Part shown: positions 36,997 through 45,330 of the stretch, piece after piece
Layout: the number at the start of each line of letters is the position of its first letter
Numbering within the stretch: the first letter of the stretch is position 1
Assembly (NCBI RefSeq): GCF_001042985.1
Contig: NZ_JYKY01000016.1
Coordinates: 1 to 64,000 of the forward strand
Direction: 5' to 3'
Length of the DNA stretch: 64,000 nt
Source of the DNA: Pseudomonas lundensis
Lineage (GTDB): Bacteria; Pseudomonadota; Gammaproteobacteria; Pseudomonadales; Pseudomonadaceae
Program-made: the position numbers and the translations under genes
Notes under the pieces: model-generated
What the model was told of the DNA's origin: nothing
The model's input: only the letters and a program-made list of their open reading frames with translations
The model's database searches: none

Positions 36997-38097
36997 ATGA
37001 AAGCTCTTACGCGTTTATTCACTCCCGCGCTGTGTGCCGCGGCGCTGGCCAGCGCCGCCGTCCATGCCGAAGAACGTACGTTGCGGGTGTACAACTGGTT
37101 CGACTACATCACCCCGCAGACCTTGGTGGATTTTAAAAAAGACACCAAGGTGAAGCTGATCTACGACATTTTCGACACCAATGAGGCGCTGGAAGCCAAG
37201 CTGCTCACCGGCAACTCTGGTTATGACGTGGTGGTGCCGTCGAATGTGTTTCTGGCCAAACAGATCGAGGCGGGCGTGTTTCAGCCGCTGGATCGCAGCA
37301 AACTCCCGAACTGGAACCACCTTGATCCCAAACTGATGAAGCTGATTGAGGCCAACGACCCCGGCAACCAGTTTGCCGTGCCGTACATGTACGGCACGAT
37401 TTTGATCGGATTCAACCCAGACAAGGTCAAGGCGGCGTTGGGTGAAAACGCCCCCGTGAATAGCTGGGACCTGATTTTCAACGAAGATAACATCAGCAAA
37501 CTCAAGCAATGTGGTGTGGCGTTACTGGATTCGCCGTCTGAAATTTTGCCGCTGGCGCTGCAACATCTGGGGCTTGATCCCAACAGTACAAACCCAAAGG
37601 ACTACGCCAAGGCTGAAGCCCTGCTGCTGAAGATTCGGCCGTACATCACGTACTTCCACTCCTCCAAGTACATGGCCGACATCGCCAATGGCGACATCTG
37701 CGTGGCGGTGGGGTATTCCGGCAGTTTCTCGCAAGCCGCCAACCGGGCGAAGGAAGCCAACAATGGCGTGACCGTGGACATGCGCTTGCCTAAAGAAGGC
37801 GCACCGATCTGGTTCGACATGCTGGCGATCCCGAAAGGCGCTAAAGATGTAGAAGACGCCTACACCTTCATCAACTACTTGCTACAACCCCAGGTCATAG
37901 CACCGATCAGTGATTTTGTCGGGTATCCCAACCCGAACAAAGATGCGACCGACCTCGTGGCCCCGAGCATCCGTAACAACCCGAACCTGTACCCGACGCA
38001 AGCGGCAATGGAAACGCTGTACACCCTGACCCCATTGCCCCGAGAAGCCGAACGCGCCCGCACGCGGGCCTGGACCAAAATCAAGTCGGGCACCTGA
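36997..38097 (+). CDS. polyamine ABC transporter substrate-binding protein
   Basis: PotF/SpuD-type periplasmic binding protein of 366 residues. Signal peptide 1-24 (AVHA-EE). Mature start RTLRVYNWFDYITPQTLVDF split as LRVYNWFDYI and TPQTLVDF, and SGYDVVVPSN, PYMYGTILIGFN are typical. Co-transcribed with the deacetylase, suggesting it binds an acetylated or free diamine. No permease or ATPase genes adjoin it, so it must borrow a transporter encoded elsewhere or act as a sensor. Confidence 0.93.
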   Translation: MKALTRLFTPALCAAALASAAVHAEERTLRVYNWFDYITPQTLVDFKKDTKVKLIYDIFDTNEALEAKLLTGNSGYDVVVPSNVFLAKQIEAGVFQPLDRSKLPNWNHLDPKLMKLIEANDPGNQFAVPYMYGTILIGFNPDKVKAALGENAPVNSWDLIFNEDNISKLKQCGVALLDSPSEILPLALQHLGLDPNSTNPKDYAKAEALLLKIRPYITYFHSSKYMADIANGDICVAVGYSGSFSQAANRAKEANNGVTVDMRLPKEGAPIWFDMLAIPKGAKDVEDAYTFINYLLQPQVIAPISDFVGYPNPNKDATDLVAPSIRNNPNLYPTQAAMETLYTLTPLPREAERARTRAWTKIKSGT

Positions 38098-38143
38098 GTC
38101 GACCTGCTGCCGCTGGCGCCACCTGCGCCAGCGGCAACGGGTT

Positions 38144-39691
38144 TTATCGCCACACGTGGCTGAGGCGCGCGAGTGCGGCTTTGATAGCCAGCTCGGGCAC
38201 GGCTGCAAACCCCAGCACCAGACCGGCGCGGTTATCCACAGGCTCAGTGGAATCACGCAGCCAGTAGCGGCTCAACCCATTGATTTCCACGTCCACCTGC
38301 TTGGCCTGCGCCAGCAAGGCCTGTTCACGTTCAAGGCTGCTGACCGCAACGGTCACATGCAGTCCCGCGACGATGGCCGGCAGCTCCCCCAGCCCTTCTA
38401 CCCCCTGTGGCCAGTGCGCCAGCAACGTATTGCGACGGCTCAAGGCGGCACGCCGCATGCGCCGGATATGGCGTTGAAAATGCCCGGATGCCATGAATTC
38501 AGCCATGACCGCCTGGGTGCTGACTTCAGAGTGACGCATGTCCAATGAGCGGCGCTGGGCAAACGGTTCGATCAGGGCCTTGGGCAGCACCAGATACCCC
38601 AGGCGCAGGGCCGGAAACGCCACCTTGCCGAAGGTGCCGACATAAATGACTCGCCCTTGACGATCCAGCGCCGCCAGTGGCGACAAGGGCGCGCCACTGT
38701 AGCGGTACTCGCCGTCGTAATCGTCCTCGACGATCCAGCCCTGGGTGCGCTCGGCCCAATCGAGTAACGCCAGCCGCCGTGCCAGGCTCATGGTCACGCC
38801 GGACGGGTACTGATGGGACGGCGTGACATAGGCCAGGCGGCAATGGGGCAAACCTGCCAGTGCGTCGCATTGCATGCCCTCTTGGTCCACCGGTACGCCC
38901 AACACTTGCGCCCCCGCAATGGCAAAGGCTTGGGCGGCCGCGTGGTAGCCGGGGTTTTCCACAGCCACCCCTTCGCCCAGCTCCACCAGCAACTGTGCAC
39001 AAAGGCTAATTCCCTGTTGTGCGCCGCAGGTGATCAAAATTTGTTCAGGCGTGCACGTCAAACCCCGCGAGGTACGCAAATAGGCGGCAATCAGCCCACG
39101 TAATCGCGCATCCCCCGCCGGATCGCCATAACACAACTGCTGCAAATCCGGTTTTCGCCAGAAACCCGCTTGCAGCTTGCTCCATACATCAAAAGGGAAT
39201 AAGTCGAAGGCCGGAACACCCACCCGAAAAGCACGCGGCGGACCACTTGGCGGGCTGTCCAGTGAGTGTCGGGCGACCTTGTGCAGCGCGCTGCTGTGGA
39301 TAACTTTACTGGATGTAATCACAGGTAAAACAGGCGTTTTTGTGGATAAACCTGTGGGTAAGCCTGTTGAAAACCCTGTGGACAAGTTGGTGGACAACTT
39401 TTTTGGCGGCGAGGTTTTTTCAGGTAATTGCGTCACGTAGGTGCCATCCCCGATACGCCCTTCGATAAAGCCTTCGGCGTACAACTGATCGTAAGCACGT
39501 ACCACGCTGTTACGCGAAATACCGAGCGCGGCCGCCAGATCGCGGCTGGCCGGTAAACGCGCCCCGCCACTGAGCCGCCCGTCCAGCACGCGCGCACGCA
39601 GGGCGTGATAGAGCTGACGGCTCAGCCCTTTTTTAGGATCAAGGAGGATACCCGCAGGGTTGAAGGCGATGGGCAGCGCTGAATCCGACAT
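38144..39691 (-). CDS. MocR-type regulator (GntR HTH + aminotransferase fold)
   Basis: A 515-residue PLP-dependent regulator. N-terminal GntR winged HTH (SRQLYHALRARVLDGRLSGG, then LPASRDLAAALGISRNSVVRAY split as LPASRDLAAALG and ISRNSVVRAYDQL, residues 24-80), a low-complexity linker of Ser-Thr-Gly-Leu repeats (about 97-118: STNLSTGFSTGLPTGLST), and a fold-type I aminotransferase domain with DDYDGEYRY and the PLP lysine in TFGKVAF. Divergent from the PaiB-like gene, its probable target. The linker DNA contains five DnaA-box-like sequences. Confidence 0.9.
   Translation of the reverse strand: MSDSALPIAFNPAGILLDPKKGLSRQLYHALRARVLDGRLSGGARLPASRDLAAALGISRNSVVRAYDQLYAEGFIEGRIGDGTYVTQLPEKTSPPKKLSTNLSTGFSTGLPTGLSTKTPVLPVITSSKVIHSSALHKVARHSLDSPPSGPPRAFRVGVPAFDLFPFDVWSKLQAGFWRKPDLQQLCYGDPAGDARLRGLIAAYLRTSRGLTCTPEQILITCGAQQGISLCAQLLVELGEGVAVENPGYHAAAQAFAIAGAQVLGVPVDQEGMQCDALAGLPHCRLAYVTPSHQYPSGVTMSLARRLALLDWAERTQGWIVEDDYDGEYRYSGAPLSPLAALDRQGRVIYVGTFGKVAFPALRLGYLVLPKALIEPFAQRRSLDMRHSEVSTQAVMAEFMASGHFQRHIRRMRRAALSRRNTLLAHWPQGVEGLGELPAIVAGLHVTVAVSSLEREQALLAQAKQVDVEINGLSRYWLRDSTEPVDNRAGLVLGFAAVPELAIKAALARLSHVWR
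39295..39397 (-). promoter_or_regulatory. cluster of DnaA-box-like 9-mers inside the MocR gene
   Basis: Plus-strand TGTGGATAA at 39295-39303 and 39341-39349 (exact complement of the DnaA box TTATCCACA), TGTGGGTAA 39353-39361, TGTGGACAA 39377-39385 and GGTGGACAA 39389-39397, all in one orientation. They encode the Ser-Thr linker repeats, so coding constraint may explain them. Confidence 0.4.
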
Positions 39692-39780
39692 GCATTGGAC
39701 CTACGAAATTGACCATGAGTGGCTCTTACAACGAACCAATAGCCTGCCTAGGATGCAGGCATTCGCCAAGGAATTCTTCC

Positions 39781-40410
39781 ATGTACGTACCTCGCGCATT
39801 TGCTGAAAACGACCTTGAAGCCTTGCAGGCCCAGATGCTCACCACCCCGCTGCCTGTGCTCGTGACTCAGGGCGAGTGCGGCCTGATCGCCAGTCATATC
39901 CCCTTGTTGCTGAACCCGGACGAAGGCAGCCACGGCACACTCTACGGGCATTTAGCCCGTGCCAATCGGCAGTGGCAGGCGCTGGCCGAGGGGGCAGAAG
40001 CGATGGTCATTTTTGCCGGGGAACAGGCGTATATCAGCCCGGCGTTCTACCCCAGCAAAGCCGAACACGCCAAAGCTGTTCCGACCTGGAACTACGTTGC
40101 CGTCCATGCTTACGGCCACGCCACCGTCTTTGATGACGCGCCAGGGCTTTTGCGGGTGGTCACTCAGTTAAGTGAGCGCCATGAAGCCAATCGACCCGCG
40201 CCGTGGGCGGTCAGTGACGCGCCCCGCGAGTACATCGACAACCTGCTCAAGGCGATCGTCGGCTTCAGCCTGCCCATCAGCCGCCTGACAGGTCAGCGCA
40301 AACTCAGCCAAAACCGCAGCGCTGCCGATCAGGCTGGCGTGCGCGACGGCCTGTTGGCCAGTGACAACCCGTACGACCACGCACTCGCTCAATTAATCGC
40401 CAAGGAATAG
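39781..40410 (+). CDS. PaiB-like FMN-binding protein
   Basis: A 209-residue protein of the PaiB family (FMN-binding split-barrel fold, described in Bacillus as a negative regulator of sporulation and protease genes). Visible motifs: MYVPRAFAENDLEAL, SHIPLLLNPDEG, LYGHLARANRQW and VPTWNYVAVHAYG (W-N-Y contacts flavin). In pseudomonads it is more likely a flavin-dependent enzyme than a regulator. ATG at 39781 follows AAGGAA. Divergent from the MocR gene; followed 4 bp later by a GNAT gene, probably one operon of three genes. Confidence 0.88.
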   Translation: MYVPRAFAENDLEALQAQMLTTPLPVLVTQGECGLIASHIPLLLNPDEGSHGTLYGHLARANRQWQALAEGAEAMVIFAGEQAYISPAFYPSKAEHAKAVPTWNYVAVHAYGHATVFDDAPGLLRVVTQLSERHEANRPAPWAVSDAPREYIDNLLKAIVGFSLPISRLTGQRKLSQNRSAADQAGVRDGLLASDNPYDHALAQLIAKE

Positions 40411-40414
40411 CCCC

Positions 40415-40867
40415 ATGACCCAGCCCCTTCAAATCAAACCCGCTACCGCCGCCGATCGTGATGCCTGGATGCCGCTCTGGCAGGCGTACCTGACGTTTTA
40501 CAACACCGAGCTGGGCGACGACGTGAGCGAGAGCACATGGCAGCGCTTCATGGACCCGTCCGAACCGACCCATCTGGCCCTTGCCTGGCAAGGTGATGAG
40601 GCGGTGGGCATGGTGCAGACGGTGATTCATCGCTCCAACTGGAGCGTGGGTAATTCGTGCTACCTGCAAGACCTGTATGTCAGCCCACAGGTACGCGGCA
40701 CCGGGGTGGGCCGCCAGTTGATCGAGCATGTGTACGCCCAGGCCCGCGCCCTGGATTGCGCCAAAGTGCATTGGCTGACGCAGAAAACCAATGCCACGGC
40801 TATTCGCCTGTACGAACGCATCGCGGATCGTCCAGGCTTCATTCAATTTCGCAAAGTCTTGTCGTAA
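40415..40867 (+). CDS. GNAT N-acetyltransferase
   Basis: A 150-residue GNAT fold protein. Acetyl-CoA-binding motif A is VRGTGVGRQLIEHV (about 92-105) after the beta strand CYLQDLYVSP. Begins 4 bp after the PaiB-like gene, overlapping expression unit. Substrate unknown; the MocR/PaiB context suggests an amine or amino-acid. Confidence 0.88.
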   Translation: MTQPLQIKPATAADRDAWMPLWQAYLTFYNTELGDDVSESTWQRFMDPSEPTHLALAWQGDEAVGMVQTVIHRSNWSVGNSCYLQDLYVSPQVRGTGVGRQLIEHVYAQARALDCAKVHWLTQKTNATAIRLYERIADRPGFIQFRKVLS

Positions 40868-40881
40868 TCAAGGAGCGCGCC

Positions 40882-41562
40882 ATGTCCGAATCTCTACAAC
40901 ACTGGCAACCGGCCAAAACACCGGATAACCGAACACTAGAGGGGATTTACATTCGCCTCGAAAAACTCGATCCGGCCCGGCATGGCGACGATTTGTGGCT
41001 AGCCTTACAGGGGCCCGCGAGCGATTCCAAGCTGTGGGATTACTTGCCGTATGGGCCTTTCAACGAACGGTCTGCATTTGATCAATGGCTGACCAAAAAC
41101 GCCGCCAGCCGCGACCCGCATTTTTATGCGGTCATCGACAGCGTCGCTGAACAGGCACAGGGTTTGCTCAGCCTGATGTGCATCGTGCCGGAACATGGGC
41201 GTATCGAAATTGGCCATGTGGCATTTGGCGCGCCGATGCAGCGCTCGCCTAAAAGCACCGAGGCCGTTTACCTGCTGGCCAGAGAAGCCTTCCACTTGGG
41301 CAATCGTCGGCTGGAATGGAAATGCAACAACGACAACACTCGATCAAAACGTACCGCAGTACGATTGGGATACACCTTTGAAGGTGTTTTTCGCCAGCAT
41401 ATGGTGGTCAAAGGCAAAAATAGGGATACCACGTGGTACAGCATTATTAGTACGGAATGGCCAGCTATCGCGGCAGGCTTCGAAAAATGGCTGGCACGTG
41501 ATAACCAGCCAAAAACCGGCCAAATCAAGACGCTGGAAGCCTGCAGGGCATTAGCTGTATAA
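40882..41562 (+). CDS. GNAT acetyltransferase, RimJ/RimL-like
   Basis: A 226-residue acetyltransferase of the type often annotated as RimJ/RimL-like. Motifs: IEIGHVAFGAPMQRS, RRLEWKCNNDNTRSKRTAVRLGY (given in part: LEWKCNNDN, SKRTAVRLGYTFEG) and the C-terminal TTWYSII. ATG at 40882 follows AAGGAG. Third gene of the PaiB-GNAT-GNAT operon; ends at a terminator. Likely acetylates an amine-bearing small molecule or protein N-terminus. Confidence 0.88.
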   Translation: MSESLQHWQPAKTPDNRTLEGIYIRLEKLDPARHGDDLWLALQGPASDSKLWDYLPYGPFNERSAFDQWLTKNAASRDPHFYAVIDSVAEQAQGLLSLMCIVPEHGRIEIGHVAFGAPMQRSPKSTEAVYLLAREAFHLGNRRLEWKCNNDNTRSKRTAVRLGYTFEGVFRQHMVVKGKNRDTTWYSIISTEWPAIAAGFEKWLARDNQPKTGQIKTLEACRALAV

Positions 41563-41573
41563 AAAACGATCAG

Positions 41574-41603
41574 AACGCCCAACAAGGACTGTCGGGCGTT
41601 TTT
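41574..41603 (+). terminator. terminator of the GNAT operon
   Basis: AACGCCC (41574-41580) pairs with GGGCGTT (41594-41600), followed by Ts. The remaining 41604-41870 is an AT-rich upstream region with no gene seen. Confidence 0.8.
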
Positions 41604-41870
41604 GCGTTGAGAAAGGATTAAAACGGGCGCGGTAATCGAACGACGCCCATTTGCAGCCGATGGGTTTGTTGATGCGGCGCTGGAATGCACACGGAGCGCG
41701 AGCACATTTAAATCCAGCTTATTGTCCTCTTCGCCATTGCTTTTAAGTCCGTTCATTCGGCCTCGTAAACGCCCATACGCAAACACTACGTAAATAGTCT
41801 TTTCCGCGATTTTCATGCGTTATTTTTTAGCCTCACATGAAAAGTTTGTTTAACGCTAAAGGACTAAACA

Positions 41871-42293
41871 ATGAAAACCCCAACAGTTAATACCGCACTG
41901 ATCTGGCTGCTGTGTGGCTGGAGTGTCATGGCCGCGAGTCTCGTACATGCCAATTCGGTCACGGTGAATGTTCAAAATGCCACGCCTGAAGTGCTCCTGC
42001 TTGTATCCAGCTACCCTCCTGGCCATTTTCCAATGAGCATTGCCCCGGGCCAGACGGCACCTGTGAGCGTTGATATCGGGGGCACTTCATCGGAAGTGAC
42101 GGCAACCTACAGACGCGCACGCGGGGGGACTGCCTGCAGGTTTTCAGCGTCGCATGTCGTGCATGTTTCAGGCCCGCGCTTTAATAAAAGTGCCGTTTCC
42201 ACAGGCACCACTTCGGCAACGTGCCTGACCTTTCAATCGCCAACTTGGAGAATCCCCTACAACTACACGGCAACTTTCGCGTTTTATCATTAA
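41871..42293 (+). CDS. small secreted protein, unknown
   Basis: A 140-residue protein with a signal peptide (hydrophobic 8-25, cleavage near VHA-NS at 27). Mature part is rich in Ser, Thr and Val with alternating hydrophobic residues, suggesting a beta-sandwich, and has two Cys (about 89 and 118) that could form a disulphide. ATG at 41871 preceded by AAAGGA. I recognise no family. Flanked by a terminator and an AT-rich region; orphan. Confidence 0.68.
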   Translation: MKTPTVNTALIWLLCGWSVMAASLVHANSVTVNVQNATPEVLLLVSSYPPGHFPMSIAPGQTAPVSVDIGGTSSEVTATYRRARGGTACRFSASHVVHVSGPRFNKSAVSTGTTSATCLTFQSPTWRIPYNYTATFAFYH

Positions 42294-42470
42294 TGAATAA
42301 CGCCCCTTATTACGTATCAATGTAAGACGCTTCTTTAAATCAATTAAACCCGCGCAATGACTTAAAGTTAATAAAACCGGCTGTCGATGTACTGCTCGAA
42401 CAGGCATTTACTCACTGTACGTTTTAACAACCGTTGCAGACTGCCGCTGTCTGCCACTCTGAGAGGCGTC

Positions 42471-43378
42471 ATGATGAACCCACTTCGAGCAGACTTTCTG
42501 ATGACCCATCGGGCCATTGCTGCGGGTGCCACCTTAAAGTGGCCCGATAAACCCCCAACCACGCCTCAGACGCAGCCGCGACCAAGGTGCTACCCACCCA
42601 GGCGGGTATCCAGGTGACGTTGTCTGCTGCCGCAATGGAAATCAGCGCTCTGCTGCGTCGTACATCGGTGACGGATCCTGGCGCCACGGCGCAGTTCGGT
42701 TGCTTGACTCAAGACCTTCATCAGCAACTTTCAATGCACGGCAAGGAGGCAAGTGCGCTACAGGAATTACCCGAAGAGCGCACACCGCAGCGCGTCATCA
42801 TGTCCATGCAGGCCAGTAACTATCTTCTGACGTCGCTGTATGACAAAGAAAAACTGCATGACAACGTGGCCTCAACCAACCCATTCAAAGGCATGGACAG
42901 GCTTTCGCTTTCCCATATCGCCTTTGAGGGTGGCCAGGCATTTACAGCCATTGAACGCCAGGTGGCGTTTATGACGTTAACCGACCGCGATCTCGAATTT
43001 CGTAACCAGACCTTTGACCTTTCAGACCCCTTGAACCCAGGGGACGAGAATGCGTTGTGGGGCATTCTGGCCAGTTACTTGAGAGACGCCCAAATGGCAT
43101 CCGGGATGAGTGAAAGTGAGCGCGCGTGGCGGGGCTGGATGCCCGCCGATGCGCTGCATGCACAGGCCCGGTCGATTCTGGATCGGCATGGGCAAAAGAC
43201 CGTGGATTTTCCCGCCTACTCAAACCTCAAGGGCGCAAGCGACACGGTGCTGGTGGCGATGATTGATCAAGACGGGATCAGCGGTTGGGTCAATGTGCCG
43301 GTTGAGATGCTGAAACCACAAGGGTTGTCTCTGCGCCTGATCGAAGCAGCAACGAAACAAAAGAACAGGACGTTTTAA
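42471..43378 (+). pseudogene. unknown protein gene, probably frameshifted
   Basis: The 3' part (42587-43378) is a long frame encoding 263 residues but its only early start is GTG without a Shine-Dalgarno. A good start (GAGAGG before ATG at 42471) opens a frame MMNPLRADFLMTHRAIAAG... that ends at 42617. The frames overlap 42551-42617 and differ by -1, near a CCCCC run (42552-42556), so a lost base could have split one gene of about 300 residues. The product is soluble, mainly helical, unlike any family I know. If the run length is real, the gene is broken or needs frameshifting. Confidence 0.5.
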
Positions 43379-43453
43379 CCGCATCAGCCCTTGATACGTG
43401 GTTGAACGCGAGCAGCAGCGACAGGCAGGGGGAACAGCGCGGTAGAGGCGCGC

Positions 43454-43479
43454 AAAAAAAAGGGGAGCACGTGCTCCCC
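43454..43479 (-). terminator. pycB terminator
   Basis: Perfect palindrome GGGGAGCACGTGCTCCCC (43462-43479), followed on the minus strand by eight Ts. Ends the pycA-pycB operon. Confidence 0.92.
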
Positions 43480-43510
43480 CGAGGTTTAAAGCGTTTGAAT
43501 CAAAGGCGTA

Positions 43511-45319
43511 TCAGGCTTCGATTTCGATCAGGATTTCGCCCGGGTTGACGCGGTCGCCTTTGACTACATGGATGGTGATGATTTTGCCGGCAATGGCCGC
43601 CTGTACTTCAGTCTCCATTTTCATGGCTTCGGTAATGAGCACCGATTGGCCTGCCTTGACGGTGTCGCCGACGCTGACCAGTACATCGACGATGTTGCCC
43701 GGCATGGTGGTGCTGACGTGGCCCGGTTCGCTGGCTTGCTTGCGCTTGCCAATCGCGCTGCCGACGAATTCGTTGAGCGGCTCGAACACCACTTCTTCCG
43801 GCATGCCGTCGATGGAGAGGTAGAAGTGACGCTTGCCTTCGGCTTTGACGCCCACTCCGGTGATGTCCACGCGGTAGCTTTCGCCGTGTACGTCGATCAC
43901 GAACTCAGTCGGTACGCCTTCGCCACCGGCCTTGGTGACGCCGCCCGCTTCCGGGATCGGCAGCAGGGCTTCAGGCACCAAGGCACCCGCCGCACGCTCT
44001 TCAAGGAATTTACGGCCGATGTCCGGGAACATGGCGTAGGTCAGCACGTCTTCTTCGGACGTGGCCAACGCGCCAATTTCACCGCGCAGTTTGACCATTT
44101 CCGGCTTGAGCAAATCGGCCGGGCGCACGTCTATCAGCTCTTCGTTGCCGATCGCCTGACGACGCAGCTTTTCATTCACCACGCCCGGCGCCTTGCCGTA
44201 GCCACCTTGCAGGTAAAGTTTCACTTCGTTGGTGATGGTTTTGTAGCGCTCGCCTGCCAGTACGTTGAAGAACGCCTGCGTCCCCACGATTTGCGAAGTC
44301 GGGGTCACCAGCGGCGGGAAGCCCAGGTCTTCGCGCACCCGCGGGATCTCGGCCAGCACTTCGTTCATGCGGTTCAGTGCGCCTTGCTCTTTGAGCTGGT
44401 TGGCCAAGTTGGAGATCATGCCGCCCGGCACTTGGTTGACCTGCACACGGGTATCAACTGCGGTGAATTCGCTTTCAAACTGGTGATACTTCTTACGCAC
44501 GGCGTAGAAGTACAAACCAATTTCCTGCAACAGCGCCAGGTCCAGGCCGGTGTCGTATTCGCTGCCTTTGAGGGCTGCAACCATCGATTCGGTGCCAGGG
44601 TGGCTGGTGCCCCACGCGAAGCTGGAGATCGCGGTGTCGATGTGGTCGGCGCCGTTTTCCACTGCTTTGAGCTGGCACATGGCTGCCAGACCGGCGGTGT
44701 CGTGGGAGTGAATAAAAATCGGCAGGCTGATTTCAGCTTTCAGTGCCTTGACCAGATCACCCGTGGCGAAGGGTGTCAGCAGGCCGGCCATGTCTTTGAT
44801 AGCGACGGAATCGCAACCCATGGCTTCCATCTGCTTGGCTTGCGCCACGAACGCTTCGGTGGTGTGAACCGGGCTGGTGGTGTAGGCGATGGTGCCCTGT
44901 GCGTGCTTGCCGGCCGCCTTGACCGCTTCGATGGCGACCCGCAGGTTACGCACGTCGTTCATGGCGTCAAAGATGCGGAATACGTCGATGCCGTTGACCG
45001 CAGCCTTGGCCACAAATGCTTTGACCACGTCGTCGCTGTAGTGGCGATAGCCCAGCAGGTTCTGACCGCGCAGCAACATTTGCAGGCGGGTGTTGGGCAG
45101 TGCCGCGCGCAGTTGGCGCAGACGCTCCCACGGGTCTTCCTTGAGGAAGCGCACGCAGGCATCAAACGTCGCGCCGCCCCACACTTCCAGCGACCAGTAG
45201 CCGACTTTGTCGAGCTTGTCGCAGATCGGCAGCATGTCTTCGGTGCGCATGCGGGTCGCCAGCAGCGACTGGTGGGCGTCACGCAGGATGGTGTCAGTTA
45301 CAAAAATCTTCTTGGACAT
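43511..45319 (-). CDS. pycB: pyruvate carboxylase subunit B
   Basis: Carboxyltransferase plus biotin-carrier subunit (602 residues) of the two-subunit pyruvate carboxylase, which makes oxaloacetate from pyruvate. N-terminal TIM barrel: DTILRDAHQSLLATRM, metal site HSHDTAGLA; conserved PYC domain; C-terminal biotinyl domain with ITEAMKMETEV (Lys about residue 568). Annotated as oadA in some genomes. ATG at 45319 chosen; 15 bases upstream start is weaker. Starts 11 bp after pycA. Confidence 0.94.
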   Translation of the reverse strand: MSKKIFVTDTILRDAHQSLLATRMRTEDMLPICDKLDKVGYWSLEVWGGATFDACVRFLKEDPWERLRQLRAALPNTRLQMLLRGQNLLGYRHYSDDVVKAFVAKAAVNGIDVFRIFDAMNDVRNLRVAIEAVKAAGKHAQGTIAYTTSPVHTTEAFVAQAKQMEAMGCDSVAIKDMAGLLTPFATGDLVKALKAEISLPIFIHSHDTAGLAAMCQLKAVENGADHIDTAISSFAWGTSHPGTESMVAALKGSEYDTGLDLALLQEIGLYFYAVRKKYHQFESEFTAVDTRVQVNQVPGGMISNLANQLKEQGALNRMNEVLAEIPRVREDLGFPPLVTPTSQIVGTQAFFNVLAGERYKTITNEVKLYLQGGYGKAPGVVNEKLRRQAIGNEELIDVRPADLLKPEMVKLRGEIGALATSEEDVLTYAMFPDIGRKFLEERAAGALVPEALLPIPEAGGVTKAGGEGVPTEFVIDVHGESYRVDITGVGVKAEGKRHFYLSIDGMPEEVVFEPLNEFVGSAIGKRKQASEPGHVSTTMPGNIVDVLVSVGDTVKAGQSVLITEAMKMETEVQAAIAGKIITIHVVKGDRVNPGEILIEIEA

Positions 45320-45330
45320 TCTTATGTTCC

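Noticed and set aside
35967..37094. Minus-strand frame of 375 codons
   Set aside because: Antisense to the acetylpolyamine amidohydrolase, whose catalytic motifs are on the plus strand.
41268..41816. Minus-strand frame of 182 codons over the end of a GNAT gene
   Set aside because: About half is antisense to the GNAT gene and crosses its terminator; no Shine-Dalgarno and no recognisable protein.
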